This document shows, piece by piece, positions 1-10,553 of a stretch of DNA of 64,000 nucleotides. Numbering within the stretch: position 1 is the first letter of the stretch; every line of letters begins with the position of its first letter. Position numbers and translations under genes: made by a program. The notes beneath the pieces are model-generated. The model did no database searches. It saw nothing but the letters and a program-made list of their open reading frames with translations, and was not told where the DNA came from. Source of the DNA: Peribolospora baueri (taxonomy: Eukaryota > Basidiomycota > Peribolosporomycetes > Peribolosporales > Peribolosporaceae); NCBI GenBank assembly GCA_029717555.1, contig JAMDHS010000003.1:248001-312000 (forward strand), given 5' to 3'.

Positions 1-582
1 TCTGCCTCTCCCATCTCCTCTCTAACGTGGGCGATGCTAGCTTTGCCAGGGAGGCTCGTGAAGAGCATGGCAGCAGTACGGGACAGAAGAGATCGCATAT
101 TGCTTTGCGTGGGAATGCTGACGATGGAATGAGACCCCCTCATGTCTTTTCTCCAAAGTCCCTGTCATCCCCGTTTGTCCAGCCGCGCGTCCATCCAGTT
201 CTCCAGGTCCTGGGCTTTGAAAATTGTTTGTCGCCGGTCGAGCTGGGTGCGTTTTGCTATGTTTTCACGTTGTCGCCGTTTGGGCAGCGCGTCGGGCAGT
301 TCGACCAGGATCGCGCTGGCGCACGTATAAAGTCAGGGTCCAGTCCGATCCCTTTCAAGCACGCTTCTCACACGACCCATCCACTCCCCTTTCCCTTCCT
401 CGGGTCTTTTCTCTTTCTTGTTCCTATTCCCCCTTTCGCTTGCTCTTTTTACTTTCCTTCCTGGTAGCGCGCACAGCCGTCACGCTCGAGGGGAAACCAA
501 CTTCGCTTTAAAACTCGTTGCACTTGGGCCTACCGCTTGGCCGCTTCGACTGAGCTTTCTCGCCTAAAGCCGATTTGCTTCT
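1..582. other. left edge, no confident gene
   Basis: The first 580 bases hold only short overlapping open frames without family resemblance. The stretch from about 360 to 470 is pyrimidine-rich and lies upstream of the F-box-like gene, so it probably contains that gene's promoter and 5' leader. I see no RNA gene or repeat here. Confidence 0.4.
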
Positions 583-1954
583 GTGCAGCCAGTTTCTTCA
601 AGGGACCCACCGATCATGTCATTCCAGAGGGTACAAGCGGGTGCTCTCCGTCAGCCCACGAGGCGCCGGCTGGTATCCTTGGGTCCTTGCCCAGACCACG
701 CCCCCGACGTCCCGCCCGGGGGGTTTGTTGCCCACCAACCAACAGAAGCAACGCGGCCGCTGCCTTTACTTCCAATCGAGCTCAAACTCAAGATATTCGA
801 ATACGCCGCAAGCATCAACTCGCAGACTGCGTTGAACGTTGCGCTCGTCGCGCACTGGACGACCGAAGTGGCCCTCCAAGAGATGTACCGCAGGGTCGTC
901 TTGCAGTCGACGTCCCAGTACCTCCGCTTCAGTTACCTTTGTAAAGTGGCACGCTGGAGAGAGGTAGATCACAGGACGGCATCGCGACAGGAATTGTTCG
1001 ACAAGCTGCGTTGGTTCCAAGAGAGCTCATCATGGGAGGAGTGGTGTCAGTTCTTGGAAGATGGCGGCAGGCAACGACGTCGCGAACGGGCGTTCAGAGT
1101 CCGAGCGAGGAAGCTCCTCGACCAGATCGAGGAGCTGGTGCTGCTGCCGGTTAGGAAGGGAGAAGTTTTAATTCCTCACAATACTCCCACCCTTTATATG
1201 CTCAGAGACATCTTCGCCACTGTGAGTCGTTGCTCCCTCTCCTTGGACACGCTTTAGAAAACAAATTTTGCTCGCATTCTAACGTTCCCCTTTCTTGATC
1301 ATGCGACGACAGTGTGTCCCCAAAAAGGGCCTCGTCTCTATTCCCTTCAACAACTTCTATACCGGTGGAATAGTTTGGGCTGGCGGCCTGGTTGCCGAAT
1401 CGACTGCCGATTCGCTTGCCGCGGCCGAACGATGGCGCGGACCTGCCTTTATCACCCTCGCAGGTCCGGTCTACGACCTTCATCCTTGGACGAGGGACAT
1501 GACCCATCTGCACCTCGCCGTGATGAGCTGGCCCTGCACAACAAGGAGCATGTTTTTCTACCCCACGAAGTTGACGCACTTGGCTTTTGGCGATGCTTTC
1601 GCCTTTTCCAATCGCCAATCTCTCCAAGGCGTCATGGATATGGTCATCACCTCAGCTATTACCTTGCTTACGGACCGCAGGATGTTTGCGCGCCGGCTGC
1701 ATGTCCTCTTGTTCACATTTCCCCGCGATGCTTTCTATCTAAAGGCGGACCCCGCCCGCATCGTCGCACTCGACTCGGCCCTACGATCGGCCCTGCGGGA
1801 GACCAGGAACACGCTGGAGATAAGGTACGTCGAGCTACCTTGCGCGAGGGAGGACATCCTCACCTGGACCGCCCAGGAAGACGTCGAGGCCATATGGAGG
1901 CTGCCGACGGCGCCGTTCATTCAAGCCGCGCTCAACAGCGCTCATGCCGCATAG
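583..1954 (+). CDS. F-box-like protein of unknown target
   Basis: Two exons, 583..1221 and 1313..1954; the 91-nt intron starts GTGAGT and ends CGACAG and joins in phase 0. The start may instead be the ATG at 616. Near residue 65 there is a short F-box-like stretch (LPIELKLKIFEYA), followed by a segment of helical, leucine- and arginine-rich character. In fungi such proteins usually tether SKP1/cullin ubiquitin ligases to a substrate or are orphan F-box proteins of basidiomycetes; this is inferred from the short motif only. No leucine-rich repeats or WD40 repeats are visible in the C-terminal half, which continues to residue 427. A tandem duplication lies directly downstream. Confidence 0.7.
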
Positions 1955-2125
1955 GGCCCTCACATCACATCCTTTCGCCGAATCTCAGTCGTCTATTGGT
2001 TTTCGAACCCAAATCGCCTCTTTCCGGAGACTTCATGTTCTCCCGCCGCATATGCATTTGCTTGCCATCCCATGCCACCGTCCACTTTTTTCACGTGCTT
2101 TCGATTTCCGATCCGCTTCGTCGTC

Positions 2126-2315
2126 CTCCAGTCCAGCATTGTATCGCTAGCCCGACCAAGGGGCGTCATCGTGTCCTGTGTTTCCCTGTTCGCTGCCGTC
2201 GTCGTTCGTCGTCTCTCTCCAGTCCAGCTTTGTCTCGCTGTCTCGCTAGCCCGTCCAAGGGCGTCGTCGTGTCCTGTGCTTTTTCCCTGTTCGCTGCCGC
2301 CGTCGTTGTCGTCAT
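2126..2315. repeat. tandem duplication, period about 91 bp
   Basis: Two head-to-tail copies start at 2126 and 2217, each opening with CTCCAGTCCAGC and containing CTAGCCCG, CGTGTCCTGTG and CCCTGTTCGCTGCCG in the same order. The copies differ by several substitutions and small indels. They lie in the 3' region of the F-box-like gene and may be part of its 3' untranslated region. Confidence 0.75.
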
Positions 2316-2665
2316 CTCCCTCCAGTTGAATGAACGTGCATCGATTTGACCGAAAATGGCGTCCTTGTATCGCAGTTTGCCATGCCTACAACCGGCGCCT
2401 GGACCCGTCGAAGAGATGTCAGCGAGAGAGAGAGAGTGCGTGTGTGTGGGTGTGGGTGCCTGTCCGAGCCAGGGTAAACAAAGCGATCGTTTTCCCAGCA
2501 GACATCTAATTCAATGAGGACCAAATAAGTACACCTCGATTTGGGAACGGCGCAAGACCACTCCCCGCACCGACGACCGCTGGCGAACGAAGGCTAAGCT
2601 GGGCGCCAGGGCGTCCTGAAAGCGGACAAACGACGCTCGAACCCGAGGTCGGCTCCTAGTCGCTG

Positions 2666-4034
2666 TTTATTCGTTCGGGAGCACTTTCTGCAACCACTCT
2701 GTGAGGTGTTGGATCTCCTCGTCGCATGCGCCTGGCAACGGAGGAGGGAGGGGGAGGGGGGAAAGTTAGATATCACGACAAACGCGGAACGCGTGAGGCA
2801 CCAGCCGCCGCCAGCGGTGCCGAATACGAAGAGGAAAAGACGCACTGTGAGGCATGTTCTTGTAAGATTCGAAGCGCACGTCCTGCACGCCGAGCTCGGC
2901 TTTGATGAAGGCGACGGACCTGGAGCCGTATTGGTACTGTACTACGGGGTCGGAGGTGCCGTGGCCCCAGAACACGGGGATGGAAGTGAAGTGCGGGGTG
3001 CGCATCTGATGAGAAGTCGGAAAAAAAGAACAAGAAGAATCTCAGCAGCCGACCGGGTCGTCCGTCCGCCACCTGACCCTTGCCCGAACACGAGCACAGG
3101 GGACGGTTCGACTCACGGCGACGGCCTTGGCCCGAAGAGGCATCCAGCTCGACAAGATGGCGAGTCCAGCTAGCTTTGTGGGTGCCGTGAGAGCCGCAAG
3201 AATGGAGATGACGCCTCCCTGGAGGAATGGAGCCAAAGGATAGGTTCGAAAAAAGGTAGGATGAAATGGGTTGTCAGTCAGTTAGGTTCGCCGCAGATAC
3301 ATGGCTCTGACCCTTCAGCAGACGCTGGCGAGCCCCGGAACGAGGGGCTAGCAAGGTCTGCTCACCTGGCTAAACCCTCCCACGATGATCCTCTCCCCTG
3401 GAATGCCACTGTCAATCTCGCGCTGCACGAGCGCCTGGATGCCTCTGGCCGATTGGAGCATGCCTTGCTCGTCTTCGGCGCCCTCGACGTCGCTTAGAGA
3501 GGCGATGTCGAACCAGGAGGGCATGGACAAGCCTGTCCTCCGCAGGGCGAGCGTGAGCCAGCGAGACGAGACGGATGGGAACGAGGTGAAATAGATAAGG
3601 ATGGAAAAAAAGAGAAGGCGAACGACGCTTGTGAGTTGAGCAGGAGATGACCCATCATGGACATGGCGGCCCAAGGCGAGGGCCGCTTGGGTTCGTCATC
3701 GCCAGGCGAGCTCCGACGAGTAGCTAGGCGGTCCAGCTCTCTCTTCTCTATCACGACATACGTCGTACGTAGTCCGGGCTCTTCGCGCTCGGCGTGCCCG
3801 TCCCGGCCAGCTCAGCTCGACTCGCTCACCTCCATTCAGAGTGACAGGCGCGGAAGGGGCATGAGGGAGGACCCACTTGACGCTGGGGAAACTGCTCGAT
3901 AGCTGCTTCGCCACGGGTAGCCAGCCGTGGCCGGTGTCTCCGAGGCCGTGGGCGAAGATGACGGAGGCAGTGTGCTTGGCCCTGGGCTGGACGACGAGCG
4001 ACTTGAAGTGCGGCGCGAGGGATGAGGCTGCCAT
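2666..4034 (-). CDS. acyl-protein thioesterase (APT1/LYPLA family)
   Basis: Five exons on the minus strand: 4034..3830, 3532..3366, 3218..3117, 3005..2846, 2731..2667; all junctions are GT-AG and in phase, giving 232 residues, the usual size of the family. It is an alpha/beta hydrolase that removes palmitate from S-acylated proteins and also hydrolyses lysophospholipids in the cytosol. Visible catalytic residues are Ser123 in GFSQGG, Asp177 in GTSDPVV and His211 in NMPHSAC. The N-terminal FAHGLGDTGHGW oxyanion-hole segment and the LNGGLSMPSWFDI loop are typical for the family. The GFSQ|GG nucleophile elbow is split exactly at an exon boundary. Identification is firm; the split of substrates between palmitoyl-proteins and lysolipids is not readable from sequence. 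Confidence 0.93.
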
Positions 4035-4445
4035 GGTGCGCGGTGGGGGTGGTGGTGAAGGTCCGACGAGGTGGTGACAGACGTGATCGACGTCGACGGG
4101 GTTATACCGTCCTCGTGCAGTACCGTTTATAAGAGACTTCTAGGATTCCGACATGCGCCCGCCTCGACGGCTATGGAGAGCGTCAGTCACGGCTTTGTGG
4201 ACAGCCTCTAAAGACGTAATCGAGGCTCGCGACGAGGAGGCCACGGTGGTGGTCGTTGATCACCAGAGACGACTACGCGCAGGTACATACATACAATTCG
4301 TTCCTCAGAGGCAACAAACAGTGCAGAAGTCGTGGGGAGTGGGTGGGACTGATTGATTGATTGATTGATTAGTCCGTTTCAAGTTCTTATATACAGGCCT
4401 GGTGTAGAAAAATACAACCTCCGAGACGGGGAAATCAAAAATGAT
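4035..4445. other. upstream region of thioesterase gene
   Basis: About 410 bases between the thioesterase start and the tRNA gene. It presumably holds the thioesterase promoter. A short GATT microsatellite (about four units) occurs near 4351-4370. Nothing else is recognisable. Confidence 0.4.
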
Positions 4446-4545
4446 TGCCGTCGCCCGGAATCGAACCGGGGTTTTAACCGCACTCCACCAGGTCACTGGA
4501 CTGATGTATGTGAAGATTACGTCATAACCTCTAAACCACGATGGC
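4446..4545 (-). tRNA. tRNA-Val (anticodon CAC) with 28-nt intron
   Basis: Reading the minus strand, 4545..4509 gives the acceptor 5' strand (GCCATCG), a D arm of GTTT/GAC type with the GGTTAT loop seen in fungal tRNA-Val, and an anticodon arm TAATC-TTCACA with anticodon CAC at 34-36. A 28-nt intron occupies 4508..4481, directly after base 37, the canonical position. Base 38 and the 3' anticodon strand GGTTA follow, then variable loop AAAC, T arm CCCGG-TTCGATT-CCGGG and acceptor 3' strand CGACGGC with discriminator A. Oddity: acceptor pair 4-69 would be A-C. The A and B boxes (TGGTTTAGAGG and GGTTCGATTCC) are intact, so the gene looks functional. Confidence 0.88.
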
Positions 4546-4867
4546 GCGTGGGTGAGACACGTGTTGCGCGTCGCCGGCCATGCCGCAGCAAGCAGCGACC
4601 GCAGCGTTGTACGACGATTAAAGGCGCGAGGCGCAATGCAGACTGACGACGGTCGAGGCGGCGAAGGTCACGGGCGGCGGGAACGACGTCGAGGGATGCG
4701 CCGGTGGAGCCGAACGGCCCTGGAGAGCGGATGGGGAGCGGATGGGAAGACTCGACGTCCTTCGTAGTGCACCCACTCCGCGCATCGTCATCTCCCTCGG
4801 ACACGCCGAGCTCTCGAACCGGGCCTATGTGAGGAATCGCTCTCGCTCCGTCTCATGCTGACGGCGA

Positions 4868-5803
4868 TCACGGGGACGCATCCCCTTCCCTTTCCTCGCC
4901 CTCACCTTGCCCGTCCGCCGGCCGTCTGGAGGCCCAAAAACCCTTCCCGTAAGATACACAAAGCTCCTCTCCCTTCTGCACCTCTCGCGAGCCTGTCCAC
5001 ACCCCGATGCCTCTTCTCCGAACCGGGGGCGCCGAAGAAGGAGGAGAGAAAGGAGGCGCAGAGGGGCGGACGATGGTGTACTCCCAGTCTCCGAAGACGC
5101 AATTCGGGCGGGGCAAGATGCCACGGTAGTCGTTGATCATCCGCGCTTCGTTCCCCGCCGACGCCGCGTCCACGCCGAGCCTCACACGATCACCGCCGAC
5201 GGCTGCAGCCGTCGGCGTCCCCACATCGTCCCCATCCGAGGATGAGGACGAGGACCCGAGGCCAAGGTCGTAGTCCGACCGCTCGTCCGCCTCCTCTTGC
5301 GTGTGCACGACGCCGAAGTAGGGCAGCAAGAAGGTGCGCGGGGGAATGCGCCGCGTCGCGAAGAGACCGTACTGACCCAGCGCTGGGTGGGAGGGCGACG
5401 CGACGATCTGGCGAATGCGGACGAGCGGGTAAGGCGGGGAGAGGGAAGCGTGATCAAAAGGGTGCGCTGCGGAAGTGATGGGGATGACGGCGAGGTGGGA
5501 GGAAGAAGACGGCGTGGGAGAACAGAAGATGTCTTGGAGGGGTTTGGGGAGGCCGGGAGACGGGACGCAGGAGGCGAGGTAGCGCACGTTCGGAGGCCAG
5601 CCTGGAGGGGTCGTCGTCGTTCTTGCTCTGGCCTTGGCTTGGCCCTTCCCCTTGTCGACGCTATCCGAGTCCTTCCTCTTGCCGCCCTTGCCCATCTTCT
5701 TCATGACCGCCGCGCCCTTTTCATCATCTTGGCATCTGCCTCGAAAGATCCGTGCGGGTGGGTGGTAAAGCCTTCTCGACGTGCGTGCGCACGTGAACGA
5801 CAA
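4868..5803 (-). CDS. SET-domain protein (histone-type methyltransferase family)
   Basis: A single uninterrupted frame of 311 codons; an internal ATG at 5704 (MKKMGKGG) is an equally good start. After a basic N-terminal region the SET fold begins around residue 130 with GQYGLFATRRIPPRTFLLPYFG-like sequence, followed by an acidic, serine-rich insert, then ARMINDYRG and GDWEYTIV, and ends with REVQKGEELCVSYGKGFW, the post-N/H motif that places the cofactor tyrosine. The usual NHS/C motif is replaced by INDYRG, as in a subset of SET proteins. A lysine methyltransferase role, with S-adenosylmethionine as cofactor, is inferred; the substrate is unknown. It lies head to tail with the tRNA gene and is intronless, unusual for this window. 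Confidence 0.75.
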   Translation of the reverse strand: MSFTCARTSRRLYHPPARIFRGRCQDDEKGAAVMKKMGKGGKRKDSDSVDKGKGQAKARARTTTTPPGWPPNVRYLASCVPSPGLPKPLQDIFCSPTPSSSSHLAVIPITSAAHPFDHASLSPPYPLVRIRQIVASPSHPALGQYGLFATRRIPPRTFLLPYFGVVHTQEEADERSDYDLGLGSSSSSSDGDDVGTPTAAAVGGDRVRLGVDAASAGNEARMINDYRGILPRPNCVFGDWEYTIVRPSAPPFSPPSSAPPVRRRGIGVWTGSREVQKGEELCVSYGKGFWASRRPADGQGEGEEREGDASP

Positions 5804-6022
5804 GTGTGTTGGAGATTGGCGGCGACGAGTACCGTGGTTATGCGGCGGAAAGCGGACATGACTATGTAGACGGCTGCGCCGTTATTGCGGTTTTCCTCAG
5901 CCCCTTTTCCTCTTCCTCTCGGGGCCTCATCTTTGTATGCTACGATCATCATCGACAATCATACAGAACCAGTAAGGTCGACCCCCGTCCATCCCCGTAA
6001 GTTCAACTATTGATCACAGGTT

Positions 6023-6876
6023 ATGAACCCAGCCTCGACTTCAAGGGTTGGGAAGAGGGCCGAGACGTCTCAACCGGAAAGAGGCGATTCTGAGCCAGAT
6101 GCGCCAAAGCTAGGGTCGGGTAAGCCGTCCCGGAGGCAGGCCAAGGTTGCCAACATGGTCAAGGGTATCAAGGACAATGCTGCTGTCGCTTGGAAGGGAG
6201 TTCTGAAGTTAAACTCCACGAATTACATCGGATGGAGAAGGAAAATGATGAACATCCTGGAGTCGACAGGGCTCTGGTTCTTCGTCGACCCAAGCGAGCC
6301 CGATATCGACATGGAGGAGGCGGTCAGCTACCACTCCGACTGGATCAAGATGGACGACGCGCAAGAAGCCCTTCGGCGGGCTCTTGCCGCCAGGATGACC
6401 ATCACCGACACGCTCGAGAGGACTCAGTTGAGTCAAATCAACGAGCGAAGATCGGCAAAGCAACTGTGGTTGGACCTGGAGGAGATCCACGCTGCCAAGT
6501 CCAAGACAGCAAGGTTCAACTTGCGCACACAGTTGGACAGCACGCATTCTGAGCCCGGAGAGCCCATGGATGCCTTCTTTACTCGCACGAGGAGCATCTG
6601 CGTGAAATCCTCGTCTGTCAACGTTCCTCCGGCCTCGCAGAGGTTATCTTGCAAGTCCATCATGCGAGTAAAGAAGGCATCCATGGGCTCTCCGGGTTCA
6701 GAATGCGTGCTGTCCAACTGTGTGCGCAAGTTGAACCTTGCTGTCTTGGACTTGTCAGCGTGGATCTCCTCCAAAGTGTCGTGCCACGTGGGAAAATGGA
6801 AAAGCGTGGGCGGAGAATCAGCGGTGGAAGATGAAAAAATAAAAAATAAAAAAAAATAAAAAAAAAAAAAAAAAAA
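6023..6876. mobile_element. fossil gag fragment of a Ty1/copia-type LTR retroelement
   Basis: Reading from 6023 on the plus strand there is a copia-type gag N-terminal region (a WKGVLKLNSTNYIGWRRKM-like stretch, then an LWLDLEEI-like stretch) typical of the gag-polypeptide/UBN2 group. No integrase, reverse transcriptase or LTRs were seen, so this is a short, clearly broken remnant. Part of the gag region occurs twice in opposite orientation (about 6478-6587 and 6664-6774), with the intervening bases continuing the minus-strand copy. An A-rich stretch follows at 6833-6876. The two inverted copies are still very similar to each other, which suggests that the rearrangement is fairly young even though the element is dead. 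Confidence 0.8.
6478..6774. repeat. inverted repeat arms inside the copia fossil
   Basis: The arm 6478-6587 reappears as its reverse complement at about 6664-6774 with only a few differences; roughly 76 bases separate the arms. The separating bases continue the gag sequence of the minus-strand arm, so this is an inverted duplication rather than a terminal inverted repeat of a DNA transposon. Transcribed RNA from here would fold into a hairpin of about 110 base pairs. Confidence 0.85.
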
Positions 6877-7809
6877 AGGAGAAAAGGGACTTCAACGAGA
6901 GAAAAAACAGTCTTCAACGGGGAGGGAAACGCGTACTCGATGTGAGCAGCCGGCGCCAAAGTCGTGCCAATCTCAATTCGAGGGCGAGAAGCGTTTGTAG
7001 GTAAAGAAAGCCGACTTGCCGTGCTCTTGTGCTTAGCGTCGTTGTAGGCAAACGGCGATTATGCCAACCCGACGGGCGTTCGCTGAGGTACCTTTCTGAC
7101 GTGATCTCCGTGTCCTACGTGGCTGCTCGAGAAGAGTAGGAGGCCGTCGAGGCAGATGATAACGAAGACGTCGACCATACCGCTGAAGTGGTTATCCACA
7201 AAGCTATGGAACGAAGCTGGAGCGTTGCAAAGCCAAAGGATCGAAGCAGATGATAGGCGTATTGCAAGTTGATCTTTTTAAGAAGATCTCTGCCCAGAAA
7301 GAAGAAAGGGGAGAAAGGAAAAGACGCGGGGGTGAGCCTTGCCTTCGATGTAGGGACATTTGCGGCACAAGATTCTGGGCACCCCCTGAGTTGGAAAGCG
7401 ATACGGCGGTGGAATGGAAGTGCACGCTGGAATGGAAGTGTACGCTGTCTACCTTTTTTCCTACTGGGCTCAAGGTGAGGCGCGGGAGGTGTGGATGAGA
7501 ACGTGGGCCGTCTCGTCCACCTCGCCCTGCCCCGTCTTGCTTCGCGTCCCCGCCCCCGCATGCGCCGATCTTCTGCGCCGACTTTGCGGGCAGCCGCTTG
7601 TTTGCATGATTGCTTGCTTGCTTTCTTGCTTGCACCTCACCTCACCTTTCGCGTGACAGCCGACAGTCGACAGTCGACAAACAGAAAAAAAAAGCCAGTC
7701 GCTCTTTCATCCCTTCCTTCTCCCCCCACCGCCGCCTCTCTTCTCCCCTCCCAGCCGGCTCCCCTCCGCGCCCTCTTCTCCCCTTCCCTCCTCTTCGTGC
7801 GTTCCCCGC
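6877..7809. other. intergenic region between fossil and GPI-protein gene
   Basis: Short frames on both strands lack family resemblance. The right part (about 7690-7800) is strongly pyrimidine-rich and directly precedes the ATG at 7810, so it is likely promoter and leader of the next gene. Confidence 0.35.
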
Positions 7810-8396
7810 ATGCTCCTTCGGTGCTCCTCCTGGACGGGCGTCCCCCACGCCCTCCTCCTCCTCTGTCTTTTCGCTCTCTTCAGCCTTCGACCGGGGGTCG
7901 CTCAGAGTGAGTGGAGTGGAGTGGGGTGGAGTGGAGAGGAGAGGAGCGGAGTGGGCAGATTGGGGGAGAGCGACGAGACGACGGCCTTGCGGGCTGGCAA
8001 GCCGCGCTCGTTGCGAAGACAAAGATTGCCATTTCTCATATCTCACATCTTCCTCTTCTCTCGCCCTCGCCCTCGCCCCCAGGCGGGTCCGCAACGCCCG
8101 CTCCGACGACCATCGCCATCGCCAGCGCCAACACCGTCACCGCCTCGCCCATGCCCACCTCCTCCGCGTCCCCCGACGACCCGCACGTCGGCGTCTGGAC
8201 CACGAACACCGGCTCGCCCACCTGGACCGCCTCGGGCTACGACGGCACCGTCACCCACTACCAAGGCATCAACGCCGCCGCCGCGCCGCCTCGCCTGCTC
8301 GACCTCCGCCCGACGACGCCCTCGTCGCTGTTCCCCCTCTCCGCCTCCATCTGCCTCCTCTTCGTTTCGGCCCTCTTCGGCGCTCTCCTCCTCTGA
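7810..8396 (+). CDS. small predicted secreted GPI-anchored protein
   Basis: Two exons, 7810..7906 and 8083..8396, joined in phase 1 over a 176-nt GTGAGT...CCCAG intron that carries a GGAGT-type microsatellite. The 136-residue product has a hydrophobic N-terminal segment (HALLLLCLFALFSL) ending at VAQ, consistent with a signal peptide. The mature part is rich in Ser, Thr, Pro and Ala with no cysteines until the C-terminus. It ends in a hydrophobic tail (LFPLSASICLLF...ALLL) without charged residues, the arrangement expected for a GPI attachment signal. A cell-wall or surface role is inferred. The middle could be trimmed differently if another intron is present. Confidence 0.55.
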
Positions 8397-8793
8397 TCGG
8401 ATCCCCCTGCCCTCCTTCTTTCCTCTCCACCATCCCTCCCTCCGTCTTTCCCCTCCTTCATTTCATACTCCCGCTACGCTCCCTCGCATTCGTCTCCTTT
8501 ATTTTATCCTTTCGGGCTATCGTCGCGCCATCGTCGCGACGTGGAATATCTATCATATCCACCTGCACCACCTCTCCCTTTCCCAAATACGCTCGTCCCC
8601 GTCTTCCCGGCGAGCCATGTGTGCATGTGCACGGCCCCCGGCGCTTCAAAGACGCACGCCGACCAACGGTGTGGACACGAATAACCTGAGCTTGCAAAAT
8701 GGGAAAAGGAAGGAGGATTGGCCGGAACGGAGTGGATACAACGATCACGGAATACGGGTACAAAAGGGCTTAGACCGAAGAAATGGAAGCATC

Positions 8794-9653
8794 TCAAACT
8801 GGGAGAAGACAAACGAGACGGACACGCCCAAATGTCAGCCGACCTTGTGCGGAAGCACGCCTTCTCATCGCCCGCTCGCCACTCACTATCGTCGATATCG
8901 GCCTCCTCGAACTCGAAGTTGCACTCGTCGTCCTCCTGGGGGAACGTCTCCGTCTCGTTGATTTTCGCCGTCTCGGGCAGCTCTCCGTACTGCTTCAGGC
9001 TGCGCGCCTCCTCGGCAGTGTATTTTTGGATAACGTCCGCCTTCTCGTCCTGGAACTCACGCAAGGAGAGGAGGATAATGTCGCCCTGGTTGATCCACAC
9101 CTGAAGAGGCGGGTCGAAGAGGGAAAGAACGATGGGTCGGGCGGGAAAGCTATGTCAGCGCACGTCGGTCTCCCCGCGGAATGAAATGAGGCGATGACGC
9201 ACCTTCTTCCTCAGCTTTCCGCGGATGTGCGCCAGTCGCTTTTCGCCGTCGAAACACTGCGCCTCCAAGCGACCGTTTCCGAGCATTTTGACTACCTGAG
9301 CATACTCTGCAGACGGGGATAAAAGCAAGAGATTCAATGGCAGTGAAAACCAAGGGGACAAGGTGAGCGTGATGACGCACACGAGTAGCGTTAGGACGGC
9401 CGACATGCAGTGACGCACCCTGACCCTCCTCCTTGAAAACGAGCTCTCGCTTCTCGTTCTCGTTCTCGTTCTTTCCCCTTCTGCGGTTCTTACCGCCCTT
9501 TCCCTTATTCTAAAGAGGCGAGAGAAGGAATGAGAGTGGGAAGAGCAGTGAGAAGGTGAGAAGTGATCAGAAGAGGAAGATCCACCATCGCCGTCTGGTA
9601 GCTACCGCCGGCAAGCGAGATCGGCGTCGCCACAGACCACTCACCTTCGGCAT
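8794..9653 (-). CDS. TIF11: translation initiation factor eIF1A
   Basis: Five exons on the minus strand: 9653..9645, 9509..9419, 9306..9203, 9100..8887, 8798..8794; product 140 residues, the usual fungal length. eIF1A binds the A site of the 40S subunit, promotes scanning and start-codon selection, and later recruits eIF5B. The basic N-terminal tail ([17 protein letters not shown]) is followed by the OB-fold ([38 protein letters not shown]) and an acidic C-terminal tail. The first exon is only nine nucleotides (Met-Pro-Lys) and the last exon only five (the end of an Ile codon plus TGA); this tiny exon completes the conserved DIDDI end that contacts eIF5B, which strongly supports the model. 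Divergent from YIF1 with about 560 bases between the starts. Confidence 0.96.
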
Positions 9654-10215
9654 GGAGGCACTCCAACGTTCGGCTGGCGAGTCCTACTATGTGGCAACAG
9701 GTGTTTCCGGTAAAGGACGAGAAGATGTTGACCTATGGGTTCGGTGGCGGTTTGAGTGGGTGATGGTGATGGGGAGGGTGCGCGGCGAAAGACGACGACT
9801 CGATACTGCTTCTCCGGTCCGCGTGTGGAGCGCCGCAGCAGACAGCGCGGCGAGTTGCCCAGCCAGTCGACAAGTTAGGGTTATCCGCCGGTAACACGAC
9901 GGTGCGGCGACCGTCGTCACAACGCTGTCTTGCATTCCTTTGAGAGACAAAGTTGAGCCATGGGGCGTCCCGAATGATGCTACATGACAAGGTGGAACGT
10001 GCCAAGTGATCACACATCGTGCTCCTTTGAGGACGGGCTTGAGCCAAGTCAAGAGTTGCACGCGAAGCCGCAACCTGCTGCGGTAAGCTGGGACGTGGCT
10101 TCCAAGCTGGAAGGCGATGATCGAAGTTGCGCCAGTTGAGCTCGAGCGCACCACTTCGACGACGACGACAACGACAATCTCCGTATAGGCGAGGACTCGA
10201 CTCCCCTTGACCAAC
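9654..10215. promoter_or_regulatory. divergent promoter eIF1A / YIF1
   Basis: About 560 bases between two oppositely oriented start codons. It must hold both promoters and leaders. No clear TATA box or binding-site array is evident by eye. Confidence 0.5.
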
Positions 10216-10518
10216 ATGTATCAGCAATCTCCCCCGGGCGGTCAACCGGGCGGCGCCCAGTACTACTCTTCGCGGTCTCCTGTGAGTGGACGAAGCGAGC
10301 CAGCTGGGTAGCCCGCCCATCGCTCACATCGCCCTCCTCACCGTCCCTACAGCCCCCTCTCCAACACCCCATCCCCACGCACCCCCCGCTCCACGTTCCC
10401 GATCCGCCAGTGACGCCCACGCCTGGCACAAACCACTCCAACCCTTCCCTCTCCTCCCAGCAGCAGTCCCCGGCCGACTACCAGCGCTTCTCTTCGCCTC
10501 CCATTCAGCAGCAGCAGC

Positions 10519-10553
<35 letters not shown>

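Noticed and set aside
6838-6876. A-rich tract as poly(A) tail of a LINE or SINE
   Set aside because: No reverse transcriptase, RNA polymerase III promoter or target-site duplication is visible; it adjoins the copia fossil and can be simple sequence.
7115-7635. Overlapping minus-strand frames of 140-150 codons
   Set aside because: Composition is random-like, frames overlap each other and no domain or splice-consistent model was found.
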